DNA of 64,000 nucleotides from Durusdinium trenchii (lineage: Eukaryota; Sar; Dinophyceae; Suessiales; Symbiodiniaceae), in assembly GCA_963970005.1 (NCBI GenBank), contig CAXAMN010023350.1, positions 532,805 to 596,804 on the forward strand, in the 5' to 3' direction. The notes under the pieces are model-generated. The model searched no databases. It was not told the origin of the DNA and saw nothing but the letters and a program-made list of their open reading frames with translations. Positions 33,756 to 44,056 of the stretch are shown here, piece by piece. A program made the translations under genes and the position numbers. Numbering within the stretch: position 1 is the first letter of the stretch; every line of letters starts with the position of its first letter.

Positions 33756-34351
33756 TCAGGGGTTCCTCCACCAAAGTCGATCTTCTTCATGTCGATCGGT
33801 GCATCCTCACTGACCCTGTTCATCTCCAGGGACTTCTTGAAGTTCCTCAGCGGCTGACCCGTCAACTGCTTGGTCACGCCGTCAGCGACCAACTCCTTCC
33901 CTGACACATGGCTCAGTGACACCTCCTTGGCTCTCAATGCCTCTGTCAATCCGGCTGCTCTGATCCTCAGATGTCTGGTCCTCCACGACGAAGTAGTACC
34001 CGCTGCTATCGCGATGGCAGCCGTAGAGTCCGAGTTCAGGCTCAGCTCAGCCTTGACCTCAAAGACAGCCTCCACCAGCGCGCCGATTGATCTTGCCACC
34101 ACCAGACTTTCGAGGAGTGACATGAGCTCGGCTTCGGCTGTTGACAGCGTTATGAAGGCCTGTCGTGATGTCTGCCACATAATCGGAGTTCCATCGATGC
34201 TGGCCACAATCCCAGTGAGACTCTCGAGGTCCGACGATGCATAGGAAGCGTCCGAATACACCTTGATTTCCTTCAGCTTCTCAGAGATTGACTCCTGTTC
34301 TCTCAGCCCTCGGATGATCAGGCCCTCGTCTCTGGTCTCGTAGGTAGGCCC
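33659..34351 (-). CDS. Copia RNase H
   Basis: The Ty1/Copia-type RNase H domain that degrades RNA in the RNA:DNA hybrid. Recognisable blocks: YSDASYASSDLESLTG, WQTSRQAFITLSTAEAELM, DSTAAIAIAAG, RTRHLRIR and the C-terminal VSGKELVADGVTKQL. It is in the same phase as the reverse transcriptase frame and is separated from it only by an in-frame TGA at 34352-34354, so the two were one polyprotein. After RNase H the frame runs on to GEAASGG and stops at 33659, overlapping the dUTPase frame by about 97 nt. Confidence 0.9.
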   Translation of the reverse strand, partial: GPTYETRDEGLIIRGLREQESISEKLKEIKVYSDASYASSDLESLTGIVASIDGTPIMWQTSRQAFITLSTAEAELMSLLESLVVARSIGALVEAVFEVKAELSLNSDSTAAIAIAAGTTSSWRTRHLRIRAAGLTEALRAKEVSLSHVSGKELVADGVTKQLTGQPLRNFKKSLEMNRVSEDAPIDMKKIDFGGGTPDPRLARGLGVLVAAASLFTCAPRPKGEAASGG

Positions 34352-36700
34352 TCACCTGCCTGCCAATGGCTGCCACTCCTCTCGGTCTCTTCGTTGACCA
34401 CTGGCACATAGTGGCCACATCTTCGGCATTCGGGGCGCCTTCCTCGTCCGGGTCTTGATCTGTCCACTTTCTTCATACTCCAGGAAGAGGTTCTCCAGGT
34501 ATGCCCTTTGGTGCAGGATGAAGTTCTTCCCTTTCTTCTCGATCTCCATGCCCAGGAACCTGACGGGTTCTCCTCCCTCCTGGATCCATGAAGGTTCCCC
34601 GATTTTCCAACTCTCCCGGATCTTTTCGTGGATGCCCTTGACGACCGCCATATTTCCAGCAATGAGGATGTCGTCGACATACGTGGCGCACAGTCCCACC
34701 ATCTGCCATTCTGCTTCTCCGGCTCTTCTTCCACGGACTGCCCACATGTCATCCTGCGCCGTCTTCACCACCTTATAGTCCACACCCCCTTCGTTCCAGC
34801 TAAACTCCCGAAAGCAGCGATCACGGTGCAGGCACCAGTCCTTCGGAGATGTAGCCAACCCGTACAGGGCCTTGCGGACCAACCACAGTTCCCCAGGCTG
34901 CTGCAGAACTTGAGCTTCTCTGAAGATGCGGGGTGGTTCCACGATGACAATCCCTCTCTCCGCTGACTCGTTGACCGGGGCATTCAAGAAGGCGGTCTTC
35001 ACATCCACCGTCGACACTGTCCAGTCGTAGAGGGCCGCTGCCTTTAAGAGCAACCTCACTTCGCATCCTCCAGCTCCCGAGGCGAAGGTGTCCTCGTCGG
35101 ATTTCGCCTTCGCGAAGTTCCCGCAGGCTACCCCTCTACACTTGTGTCTGCCCGAGCCGGCCTTCCGGCTGAAGATGGCCTTCGCCGTCACCAGAGCCCC
35201 ATACTCCTCGAGCATTGATGGTTTCCACTCTGACATGTTCTTGCGAACCTCCGCCAGCCCGACGATGCGAGTCTGTAGGAACTCCTGGCCGTTCCCCAAT
35301 GCCTTCTCGGCTGCGGCGAGCTGCTCATCCTCAATCTCCGCCGTCAATGCCTTGAGAAACCGCTCGTTATCGACCTCCCCATCGTCCTCCTCCAAGAGAT
35401 TCAGCTCTTCAGCAAGTAGTCGAGCTCCCCGAAGGTGCAGCTCCCCCCAGTCTACTGCCTCAGCGTCCTCTCCAGGACCATGTAGAAGCTTCAGGCTCTT
35501 CCTTGATCTTCTAGGTCTCTTCTCCGGCGGTTCTGGATCTTCTCGTTCATCAACCTCATGCAGGAATCCAGCCTCTCGCTCCGGCAACTCGAGCTCCTCC
35601 GGGGCCCCCTTCACATGGATGATGTCTCCAGTATGAAATAGCTTGCCGGTGGAAATCTCCTGCACCAAGTATCCCGATGTTGTCAACGACATCGTCACTG
35701 CTGGGCAGAGTACTCGAACCTGGGTCCTGGTGGTCGACAGGTACTTCCTCCTGTCGCTATACAGCTTCCGCTTAGCCCACACCACCTGCCCGAAGGGTGC
35801 CAGCTCCCTCCTCTTCCAGCCCATTGACTCCAGCTGACGTCGGAGTCGGCATTCTGCCCAGTGTCTCGAGGCATGACACCAATGGCTCTCATCCAGGCCC
35901 GCCTCCAGAAGTAGGGTTCTAGCACCTCTCTTAACTTGTGCAATTGCACCTTCCACACGGCCATTGCCTCGAAAGTTGTCTCCATCGGTGAAGGTGCGCC
36001 ACAGACCCCTCCTTCGACACCAACGGTCGAACTTCTTGGATTGGAACTCACCTGCGCGGTCTGAGTGGAGACGAAGGAGTGGAAATCCCAAGAAGGTCAA
36101 CTTGGCCGCCATCCTGCCCACCGCCTCTACCACTGCCGGCCCTCTGCGGTTCTCCAGGATCTCTACCATCAGCACCTGCTTGACCTGGAAATCATGCTCC
36201 TGCCCCACTCTCTCCGCCCAGGCCTTCTCATCGTCCAGGCCCGGCCACTTCTTCTCCTCCTGCGCGTCACCATCCTCAACCACGGTGAGCTCTGGCCCAT
36301 CTCCCATGGCTCCGGCCAACTCGTCGTCCTCGTTGATGGGGATGATGGACTGGCCCTCCTTGGTCGCCGGGGCCAGATAGACGCCAACCAGCAGGTGCCT
36401 TCCCTTCCGCAGTTGATCCTCGGCCAACTCAAACGGTCCGGCAGCATCTATCGATAGAGTATAGGCGTCTGCGTGGGGGATGCGTCTGTGAGCCCGTCCT
36501 CTAGAGGCAGCGACAACACAAGACTTGCATTCTCTATTGTACGGTATATGACCGTTGAGGAGATGTCTCTTCCAGGCATCCAGGTCCAGCTTCTTCATCA
36601 CAGAGTCCTTCTCCTGCAGTTCCTCTCGCACTGCCACGACTAAAGCGGCCTTGAGGCCGGGCGCCCCCAGGATCTCGACCGTGCGATCCTCTCTCGAAGG
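34352..36700 (-). CDS. Copia integrase and reverse transcriptase
   Basis: The polyprotein core of a Ty1/Copia retrotransposon. Counting from the frame's Met at 36637: the integrase zinc-binding HHCC is H25, H30, C37, C40 (HLLNGHIPYNRECKSC). The integrase catalytic residues are D64 (SIDAAG), D193 (LHSDRAGEF) and E229 (GNGRVEG), with D-35-E spacing. Reverse transcriptase follows, with WTVSTVDVKTAFLNAPV, KALYGLATSPKDW and the catalytic ATYVDDILIAG, then FLGMEIEKKGKNFILHQRAY. Integrase lying before reverse transcriptase identifies Copia rather than Gypsy. The phase changes from the upstream methyltransferase/protease frame near 36690-36700, probably by a frameshift mutation, and a TGA at 34352 cuts off RNase H. 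Confidence 0.95.
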   Translation of the reverse strand, partial: PSREDRTVEILGAPGLKAALVVAVREELQEKDSVMKKLDLDAWKRHLLNGHIPYNRECKSCVVAASRGRAHRRIPHADAYTLSIDAAGPFELAEDQLRKGRHLLVGVYLAPATKEGQSIIPINEDDELAGAMGDGPELTVVEDGDAQEEKKWPGLDDEKAWAERVGQEHDFQVKQVLMVEILENRRGPAVVEAVGRMAAKLTFLGFPLLRLHSDRAGEFQSKKFDRWCRRRGLWRTFTDGDNFRGNGRVEGAIAQVKRGARTLLLEAGLDESHWCHASRHWAECRLRRQLESMGWKRRELAPFGQVVWAKRKLYSDRRKYLSTTRTQVRVLCPAVTMSLTTSGYLVQEISTGKLFHTGDIIHVKGAPEELELPEREAGFLHEVDEREDPEPPEKRPRRSRKSLKLLHGPGEDAEAVDWGELHLRGARLLAEELNLLEEDDGEVDNERFLKALTAEIEDEQLAAAEKALGNGQEFLQTRIVGLAEVRKNMSEWKPSMLEEYGALVTAKAIFSRKAGSGRHKCRGVACGNFAKAKSDEDTFASGAGGCEVRLLLKAAALYDWTVSTVDVKTAFLNAPVNESAERGIVIVEPPRIFREAQVLQQPGELWLVRKALYGLATSPKDWCLHRDRCFREFSWNEGGVDYKVVKTAQDDMWAVRGRRAGEAEWQMVGLCATYVDDILIAGNMAVVKGIHEKIRESWKIGEPSWIQEGGEPVRFLGMEIEKKGKNFILHQRAYLENLFLEYEESGQIKTRTRKAPRMPKMWPLCASGQRRDREEWQPLAGR

Positions 36701-37861
36701 GACTCTCCATATGGTTCTTCTCCTCCTCTTCCTGACCTCTCATTCCCTCGAGTTCTCGCAGTCGATGAAGATTGGTGCCCAGTCTCGTCGGTTTTCTCCG
36801 GGCGTGTCCCATCGGGCCTTGGTCGAACCTCACTTCAAACAAGTCCCACATGTTGACCCGATGCCACTCCGGCCACGACCAGTATGTCGGATATCGAGGA
36901 TGCTCAACCCTGGTCTCCTCCTGCCCGATTCCCTTCTTGTCTTCCCCCAAGTAGGCCTCCGGGTCATCCGGCTGCTCCAGTGCAGTGATCACCTTCTGAG
37001 GCTTCACCGCCTTCGAAGCTCGATGATGAAGGTAGACCTGTCGGAGCCACAACAGGGTATCATCTTCGACCTGCTGCTTCAGGACGGGGTCCAAGTTCGG
37101 CAATCCAGGCCCTTCTCGCTCTCGAAGTGGAGGCGGCCCAGGTTGCCGATAGCGAAGCCGTGACATCGTCCTGCACGGTGGTCCTCCCAGGAGTGCCCTA
37201 AGCGTCCCGCTGTCGGCAATTCCCAACAAATAGGCAAAGACGTCATTTTTGAGCAAGTTCATGCCGGGGTGGATCACCGTGTCAACGCAAAGGACAGCTC
37301 GACCTTCCGCTTCGAGCTCTCGCTGCCAGTATGCCTTGGTGTCTCCACTAAACAGGTGCACCACCACTTCCTTCGCCTTTCTCACACGCCGGCGTTCATG
37401 CCTGTTCCATGGCAGTGACTCTCCTGTCCAGCCTGTCTTCGGTAGAATCCTCACCAGCGGTCGAAGGGGAACTTCAGGAAATAGCTCTCGGAGCTCCTGT
37501 AGATGTGCAGCCTCATCTGCTTCCAAATCTTCACCGCTCTCTTCTCCAGTGAGCAATGCCAGCCGTGCCCGCTCCTTCACCATGCTGCGCTCAATCTCCA
37601 TGATTAGCTCCCTGCCCAGCTCCTCCGTCACCGTCGGGCACATGCCTTCCACCATCACGTCCAACAGGGCTCCACTGGGGTCCGTCAACGTGAACCTGTC
37701 CTGCTCCCACGATGCCTCATATCCCAGTGAGATCAGGACGCCCAGCGGGACGATCGTCTGCGTCTCATTCAACGTGAGGAGGGTCCGTGTCCAACAAAAT
37801 TGCCTTAGGGTGACTGACCCCTCAGCGAGCTCGACTCGCACCTCCTGAGCCCTCTGCCATT
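36534..37861 (-). CDS. Copia protease C-terminal part plus cytosine-methyltransferase-like domain
   Basis: The frame continues the protease across the site of the inserted element (WQRAQEVRVELAEGSVTLRQ just inside the junction, then IVPLGVLISLGYEASWEQD). After a linker comes a domain with methyltransferase-type motifs, counted from the codon at 37841: HLFSGD (162-167, motif I-like), CVDTV (185-189), GGPPCRTMS (219-227, the motif IV PC catalytic box), ALEQP (287-291, motif VI-like) and FDQGPMGHARRKPT (339-352). Published work has described cytosine methyltransferases carried by dinoflagellate retrotransposons; I recall this but could not check whether this is the same family. The domain lies between protease and integrase. 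The frame ends by a shift near 36690. Confidence 0.8.
37858..37861. other. Target-site duplication CATT (left)
   Basis: CATT immediately outside the left terminal repeat matches CATT at 62384-62387 immediately outside the right one. Keeping one copy rebuilds CTCTGC-CATT-CTTCC, which on the Copia strand reads GAA GAA TGG CAG AGG and restores the open frame. Confidence 0.85.
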
Positions 37862-38261
37862 AAGCCACTGGCAGGGCATTTGGGTAATTCATTTGCATTT
37901 GGTGCTTTCATTTTTCTGTTTCAGGATCTTCTGACAGTCTACCTGGCATATCCACTGACACTCGATCTGGCATATCTTCTGACATTCTGACATTCTATTT
38001 GGCATATCTTCTGACATTGATTTGGCATATCTTCTGGCAATCTATCTGGCATATCTTCACCAATCACCTGCTGCTGTCACCTGTCAGTACACAATAAATA
38101 TTGTTACACTGTTACACATTGCATAGTTGATAAGGCTATTATATACAGGAGGCCGTCAGAGATCAAATGACTATATTCATATGTGTGGGAAAAAACCTGG
38201 CACTGTACATATGACATGTATGTGCTGCCCTACACCTGTCACCTGTCAGCTGTCGGCTGTT
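37862..38261 (+). repeat. Left terminal inverted repeat
   Basis: Aligns to the reverse complement of 61945-62383. The outer 50 bp are nearly identical except that the right end has an extra GCTGCC. Similarity continues, with small insertions and deletions, through ATCACCTGCTGCTGTCACC, GTACACAATAA, TTGCATAGTTGATAA and CATATGACATGTATGTGCTG to CAGCTGTCGGCTGTTAC. Confidence 0.92.
37940..38066 (+). repeat. Subterminal repeats in left TIR
   Basis: Five spaced copies of TCTATCTGGCATATCTTCTG-like words, 24-37 bp apart. The right TIR has six such copies at about 62160-62300. Clustered subterminal repeats are typical binding sites for transposases of other DNA transposons. The role here is inference. 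Confidence 0.75.
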
Positions 38262-38345
38262 ACATATTACGTAGTTGATAAAGCTATTGTATATATACAA
38301 GAAGCAGTCAGAGGTCACATGAACATATTCAGATGTGTGGCCTAC
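38117..38345 (+). repeat. Direct repeat of about 73 bp at left end
   Basis: TTGCATAGTTGATAAGGCTATTATATACAGGAGG...ATATTCATATGTGTGG at 38117-38188 recurs in diverged form at 38266-38341. The second copy lies just inside the end of the similarity with the right TIR. Confidence 0.75.
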
Positions 38346-39669
38346 TACTATTAGGGCAAATTTGTTGTCTACTATTGTCATTTGCCACCTGATCCTGGTA
38401 GCCTACTACTTGTAATCACCTGTCAGACCAACTGTCACTTGGAAAGTCACCTTCACAAATTGTCACGATGGAGAGCCACCTGTCAAGGATTAACAGGCAA
38501 CTACAAGTATGCTCCCTTCAAGGCCAAGTCACCTGTCACAGGCAACTACAAGTAAGCTTACCTGTCACAAATGGATTGCCAAAATGGAGCCTGGCATTGA
38601 TTATTGGCTATTATGTTTCCTTTATAGTAAACCACACGCCGTTATCTTGGTTCTAGAAAATGTTCCCATAGAATGCCACCGGTCACCTGTCACCTGCCCC
38701 TTACAGTCACATGCCCTCCTGTTACCCCTCATCTACTAGTCCTTGTCACTGACCGCAAAGCCAGAGTTTGTATAGAGTGTTTAAGACACTTGTTGTTTCA
38801 AACATTAAATCAGGTATTGAACACCCATTGTAACATCAGAAGGCAGGAGACTTGCAATTTAACTTTTACGATATATCATAAATACATCAGGTCAACAAAC
38901 TGGTAATTAGACCATTGCCAGGGGCTAGCGCACTTTGAATTTGTGAAGTTTTGTTGTCAACTTGCCCCTGTGTGTTCTTTTAATTTGCCAAGGAGTTTTT
39001 ATATGGATTCCATACAAATGCCTATATAGCTTAATGATGATTAAGAAACAGGGAGCAAGGTGTGGCCCGTTTTCCTGGCGTTGGTGATGACGGCTTCTTT
39101 GAACATTGCCGGCGCCTAAGATAGCCAGCTGAAACAAGAGCAGCGAATTCCAATTCAATCTGAGGGGATACAGCTGTGAAGAGACACAAAACGAGGATAA
39201 GGAGAACACACTCTGGAGCCTATGGAGTGATACATTTTTTGAAAGTAAGTTATGAAACAATTTTCCTTCAAAGCAGACAAGGATTCCATCTATCAATTCA
39301 CTGCATTCCCTTGCTGTTAAGATCACTTCACATGCTTGCCCCACAGGTTCACAGAACCAGCAATCTTCAAAGATGTGACGCAGCTCGATCAGCAATGAGG
39401 TTATCCAGGAATCGATGTTTTTGCAATGACAATGAGCGTTCTAATGTCCAGAGATCAATCATGCAATCATTCTTATATATAGTATAAAACCAACAAACAG
39501 ACAGGGAATCTGTTTTGTGCCACTGGCTTGCCTTGAACTCAGGTCAGTACATCGTGGTCAAGTGACCCTTTGACTTCAATGCCACGTTTGCCACTGTGAG
39601 TGTCAGCCAATCATTGTTGTGAAATACTGCATCTCAATTTTCTTTGCAGCCATTGAAAAGATCCCAGGA
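38346..39669. other. Mostly non-coding left arm of the element; one weak minus-strand exon candidate
   Basis: It contains several CACCTGTCA words (about 38418, 38478, 38527, 38559, 38681). On the minus strand 39250-39395 reads LRHIFEDCWFCEPVGQACEV followed by ILTARECSELIDGILVCFEG, which looks protein-like and may be an exon. Otherwise nothing is recognised. Confidence 0.35.
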
Positions 39670-41577
39670 TGTCACAGTCATCTGTCAGTTTTGGCCACCC
39701 AATGTCGCGGTCACAAAAACCATTCACAAAGATGTGGAAGAGCACATGGATGACCGCTGATGACATGAATCAATGGTTTCCGGCCTTCAAACCTGAAGAT
39801 GTTCAGTTGGAGATGAGCCTGTGTCAAAATTGAACTCAGCCTGTTTTTCTATATGTTTGGGTCTTAACAAGAATTTGATAGATAGATAGATAAACAGACA
39901 GACAGACAAATATCATTGGGGTGCATGTCATTTGTGTTTTGATTCTGTTTGAGTGTTGCTGCAGGATTCCTCCATGCAGCACGGACGCTGCTTTCGCGGA
40001 ACGGATGCGGTTGGTATGTGGAACAGGATTGTTCGAAGAGCCGGACGAGGGAGGATTCAAGATCGTCATCCCCTTGTTCCCAGATGAGTTCAAGTTCGGA
40101 GTGATCATTAGGGACGCGCTGGCAATGAAATTGCAAGTGGTTATGTTTGACAATTGACATTGGCCTGGGATGTGAAAACAATTCGGGGCACTGGACATGG
40201 TCAATTTGTCATGGAAGATCCATCAACCAACCATCATGGTCAGTATTGTTTTGTGATTTGGTTTGACATTTTGCCAGGTACAAACATCGCTAGCAAGGCT
40301 CGGTTGGAACCTCGGAGCTTGTTCCGCCAGTCACCTGTCATCAGAGTTTGTTTCACAAACATCTGTCATGGACCTTCCACAGATCTGTCAAAAGTCACCT
40401 ATCACAAGTCACCTGTCACTGTCGCCAGTTCTAACATGTTACAATCAGCCGCCTGCTACCTGTCTACTGCCGGACGCCTCAGGCAGGAAAGTCAACCGCC
40501 AGTAGATGAGTGGAGGAACGAAGCGCAGGCGCAATGCCCGCCACGGTGGGTGCACAGCCTCAAGAGTTGAAGGGGTGATTGAAATGAAAATGATGAGTTC
40601 GTTGGATGGGTTTATGGGATGATTATTAATTATACAGGTTGACCAATCGCATGAGCCCCAAGGCATCCAAAAAGGCAGGATGTTTATTAAGTCATCAGTA
40701 TGTTTATATAAAGTAACATGATGTCCAACCGTTCATTCGTATTCAGAAACTTTGGGTTTTAGTACAATGTCTAGTTGAGTTAGAACCGCATAGGTGAAAT
40801 GGAATTCTTGCAAAGCACTTTCAGGTGCTCATAAAAATGCTTGTCATGTACAGAATTTTGTTTCAAAGCCCCTGGTTGTTTTTGACCTCACTGCGCGGTT
40901 GCAACCGAGCTTTGATTGTTGCAATGATGGATGGATGGGCCAAGTGCTTGGAGGTTGGGAACCCAGAGCCAACCGATGAGGCACCAGCTTTGACATTAAT
41001 CAACCACTTGTGGTGGCAAATTGAAAGCCCCTATCTGGTAGAGGCTGGCAACATCATCGGCACCTACTACGCGGGAGATCCTGAGGTGTACTTCAAGAAA
41101 GAGAGGAACGAGAGGCACCTGGACTTCCATGCCTTGGGATACCCTCAGAACTGGGGGACGACCTCACCTGCATTTGCTATGGCCTTTTTGTGCCCAGAGC
41201 TTGGCTACCTGTCTCATGACGTGAGGCATCGGGTTCTCGAAGTCTGGCTGTGGCGTGCCCACACATCTCAGCCTCAGCAATGGCTTCGGTCAAAGACCTT
41301 TGTGGAGTCACTGAGTCAAACCATCTGCAAGCTGATCCATTCAGGATGGTATGTGCAGCTCCCAGAGACCTTGAAGACGCTCGAGAGTTTGGATGATTTG
41401 CTGGTGATCCGTGAACGGTTCGTGGATAGGTTGAGGACATCACGAGTGCCAAGGTCACCTGTCACCGGTCACCTGTCCTGGACCCGAAGGCATCAGCTTG
41501 CCCTGCCAGACCAGTTCCAAGGGACTATGACCACTTCAAATCAGGGAGGGACTGAGCAGTGGTATCAGTTCCAGTGA
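39670..41577 (+). CDS. Unrecognised cargo protein, multi-exon
   Basis: Exon-like pieces on the plus strand: 39670-39834 (Met start after TTTGCAG; MSQSSVSFGHPMSRSQKPF, ends FKPEDVQLEMSLCQN), about 39962-40157 (FEEPDEGGFKIVIPLFPDEF then KFGVIIRDALAMKLQVVMFD), about 40160-40240, 40280-40320 and a long one at about 40850-41457 (LINHLWWQIESPYLVEAGNI, YPQNWGTTSPAFAMAFLCPE, ending RTSRVPR). The long exon ends at AAG followed by GTCACCTGTCACCGG, so the element's recurring motif forms the donor side of that intron. No domain is recognised. Whether all pieces belong to one transcript is inference. The DEFKFGVII piece has an inverted relative at 42310-42470. Confidence 0.45.
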
Positions 41578-41776
41578 CGAGGTGACTATGACCACTTCGC
41601 ATCCTGCCGATGGTGGATGGAATCAGGACTTTCATTGGTATCAGTTGACTATGACCACTTCGAGTCCTGCCGATGGTGGATGGAATCAGGACTGAGCATT
41701 GGTATCAGTTGACTATGACCACTTCGAGTCCTGCCGATGGTGGATGGAATCAGGACTGATCATTGGTATCAGTTCA
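41523..41776 (+). repeat. Minisatellite, about 64-bp unit
   Basis: GACTATGACCACTTCGAGTC... begins at 41523, 41584, 41647 and 41711. The first copy is diverged and the last two nearly identical. It directly follows the last long exon of the preceding gene. Confidence 0.9.
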
Positions 41777-42289
41777 CAGGTGACTTTGACAAGTCAAGGA
41801 ATTAGTTATCTTTCTCAGCCTAAGGCTAGTCTTGTCTTCTTGAGCTCGAAGACCGGCATTGAAAATGCCTTCAAATCCCTTGTGGCTAAAAAAGAACATT
41901 ATCACTCAGGAGCGGGAGCAGGCTAAGTGGATGTTGAGTTCCAAGCACGTTCACTGCCTCATTTCAATTCAGTTCACCCCATGTGCCATCTACATGTGCG
42001 TTGCAGAAGGCGTTGGATGATTGTACAAGATGTCCAGACGCATGAGTCCCAAGTCATCCTTGGGAAGTCCCAAGTCTTTGAATCTAGATATTATACAAAC
42101 ATATATTTACGATGATGTGTCCAACCAGTTACGTTTCTGGCAGTACTTAAACTTCTAGAGTTACCAAGAATTCATCAAGTGTTTGAGAATTCCAATCTCA
42201 ACATATATGGTTTCAAGTGATCACCATGATGGCAATCCCTGTTATCCCTCTATAGCATCCCCAAGTCATGGGGCAACATGTTTATGAGT
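41777..42289. other. No recognisable gene
   Basis: Unassigned DNA inside the element, between a minisatellite and the inverted exon copy. A short frame ending at 41926 shows no motif. Confidence 0.4.
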
Positions 42290-42510
42290 TTTCATGAGTT
42301 TTCTTTTACGCTTGCGCAATTGTACAACATAAACAGCTGGAACTTTATTGTCAGCCTGTCCTTAATGATCACTCCAAACTTGAACTCATCCTGGAACAAA
42401 AGCATAATGATCTCCAGCCCTGCTGAAAACAAGCTGGCCAGACTGATCAGTGTAGCCGAAGAATTGAAGTGGTTCTTCCTGCGCGCTCATTTTCTGAGTT
42501 TGTTCTATGG
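42290..42510 (-). CDS. Exon-like segment, inverted relative of 40050-40157
   Basis: Read on the minus strand this gives SLFSAGLEIIMLLFQDEFKF then GVIIKDRLTIKFQLFMLYN. It matches the plus-strand exon FKIVIPLFPDEFKFGVIIRD then ALAMKLQVVMFDN. The DNA is about three-quarters identical over about 100 bp, and many differences fall at third codon positions, which suggests both were or are coding. Upstream the frame continues (RRKNHFNSSATLISLA) with no recognisable start. It may be an exon of a second, divergently oriented paralogue or a remnant. Confidence 0.45.
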
Positions 42511-42930
42511 TTCCTCTGGCAGGCAAATGAGTAGCAGCTGGTCTCAGTGAACTGCTGGGTTCTCAGATGTTCTCAGTGAAAATTGTTTGACAGAGGTTGA
42601 GCTTGTTACAAAAAAGAAAAGTTACACATCAAAAGACAGAAGCTGACAGAAGACAGAAGATTGTGCGACAGAAGACAGAAAAGAGCTGAGCTTGTTACAA
42701 ATCAAATGTATCAATTGCAGGAGTCCCATCATTTTCATCATGATGGTGTCGCTGGACTGTCGTCCGGTCACTCAGTGCAGTTGTTTTCAGAACAGGGCTG
42801 CAACATTTGATATTTCTTTCAGAGCATGGCTGCCACTTTTGAGTTGTGCACTGCCATTTGGCTTCAGTCACCTGTCGTTTATCCTGTCTATTGACTTGTC
42901 ACTGTTTGTTTTTGTCAACCTGTCCCACCG

Positions 42931-43745
42931 CCATGACGAAGCACTCCCTATCCAGCAGCTCCAACAGTGAGGCAGAATCCACAAAAAACAACCAAACAAA
43001 ACAAAACAATGCAAAACAAAACAATCAATCAATCAAACAAACAAAACAAACAAACAAAAAGAACCCACGCTCCCTGTCAAGCAGGTCTTCGTCAGCATCA
43101 AGAAGGCTCGAACTGACCTACAAGAGATTCCTCCTTTCTGGCTCCAACTCAAGTTCAAGGCGCAAATCATGTGGACGATGATTCAAGTTCATTTGATGAT
43201 GATTCAAGTTCATTTGATGATGGTTCAAGTTTATTTGAAGCAGGCCACGGCAAAAGCCAAAGCTCGTCCTCGGAGTGAAATGGAGGCTCATGGATTCAGT
43301 TACCTGTCCTCATCAGTTATCACAAATCATTTTGATGATTTCAAGTAGGTATTGGAAGAGTCCTTAGACGGACCATTCCTGAAACACGTCCTCAAGGTGA
43401 GATTCAGACATTGAGCTTACATATATGAACACATCAAATCCCAGCTTTTCATGTCCGTCCGCCAGCACCTGAATGAAGACCACAAGGCCTGTCACTGTCT
43501 TTGTGATGATTTGTCATTCAGTCACCTGTCTTTTTAATGCATCATTTGTCATGTGTCGTTCAACTTTGCTTCAGGATGACAGCAGCTGCTGTTCCAGCAG
43601 TGGTGACCAAAGCAGCCTTGTCGAAGAGGCCAGGCTTGCACATTGTTTTTTGAATTGTCCATCAATCAATCGAATTGAATTGCAGGAACCAATCCAAAAG
43701 GAGCGCTGGAAGAGGTGGATCATGGGGCCTTTTGATTTTGACTAG
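42931..43745 (+). CDS. Ser-rich acidic cargo protein, multi-exon
   Basis: The Met at 42931 is preceded by a cluster of CACCTGTC/CCTGTC words and begins MTKHSLSSSSNSEAESTKNN. An A/C-rich simple tract (42990-43060) that looks intronic follows. A second piece (about 43085-43282) contains a 21-bp repeat three times, reading FDDDSSSFDDDSSSFDDGSS in one phase, an acidic Ser-rich segment ending GKSQSSSSE. Further pieces at about 43575-43645 (DDSSCCSSSGDQSSLVEEAR) and 43685-43745 (EPIQKERWKRWIMGPFDFD, stop TAG) follow TTTGCTTCAG- and TTGCAG-type acceptors. The phases of the joins are not fixed. Low complexity limits confidence, and no function can be proposed. Confidence 0.35.
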
Positions 43746-44056
43746 GCCACTGGCCTGCCATGCTCCAAATCACATGCTCACATGTCCTTTGTCCAATGTA
43801 CTAATCATGATTGTATTTATATTTATTATGTTAATATATAAACTTCAAATATCTTCCAATTGCAACATGGTGTTCTGGAGCCAGAGGCTGACTGACAGCC
43901 CTCCAATTTTACTGACATTTTTCAGCGGAAAGTGGGAAATGGTGTTGCTGCTGGAAGGTTTTGAATTTCATGTTGGTTGTGAGCTGTGTGCTTCAGCAAT
44001 TGTTTTTTTGGTTATTGAATCCTGCCAAGGTTGAGAACTGAACGTTTCGCCGGAGC

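Larger units (their letters stand above)
32143..37861 (-). mobile_element. Copia retrotransposon, 3' part (left of the insertion)
   Basis: This segment holds, in transcription order, the end of the protease, the methyltransferase-like domain, integrase, reverse transcriptase, RNase H, membrane-dUTPase, ORF3 and the start of a probable LTR further left. The DNA is GC-rich, with G/C-ending codons, unlike the element inserted in it. It is the downstream half of the element whose gag and protease start lie at 62384-64000. Confidence 0.9.

Noticed and set aside
35088..37848. Long plus-strand frames over the Copia region
   Set aside because: Ser/Arg-rich shadows of the GC-rich minus-strand polyprotein.
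43003..43062. Asn/Gln/Lys-rich segment in the cargo gene at 42.9-43.7 kb as coding
   Set aside because: It is a simple (AAACA)n/(AATC)n tract and more likely intronic.
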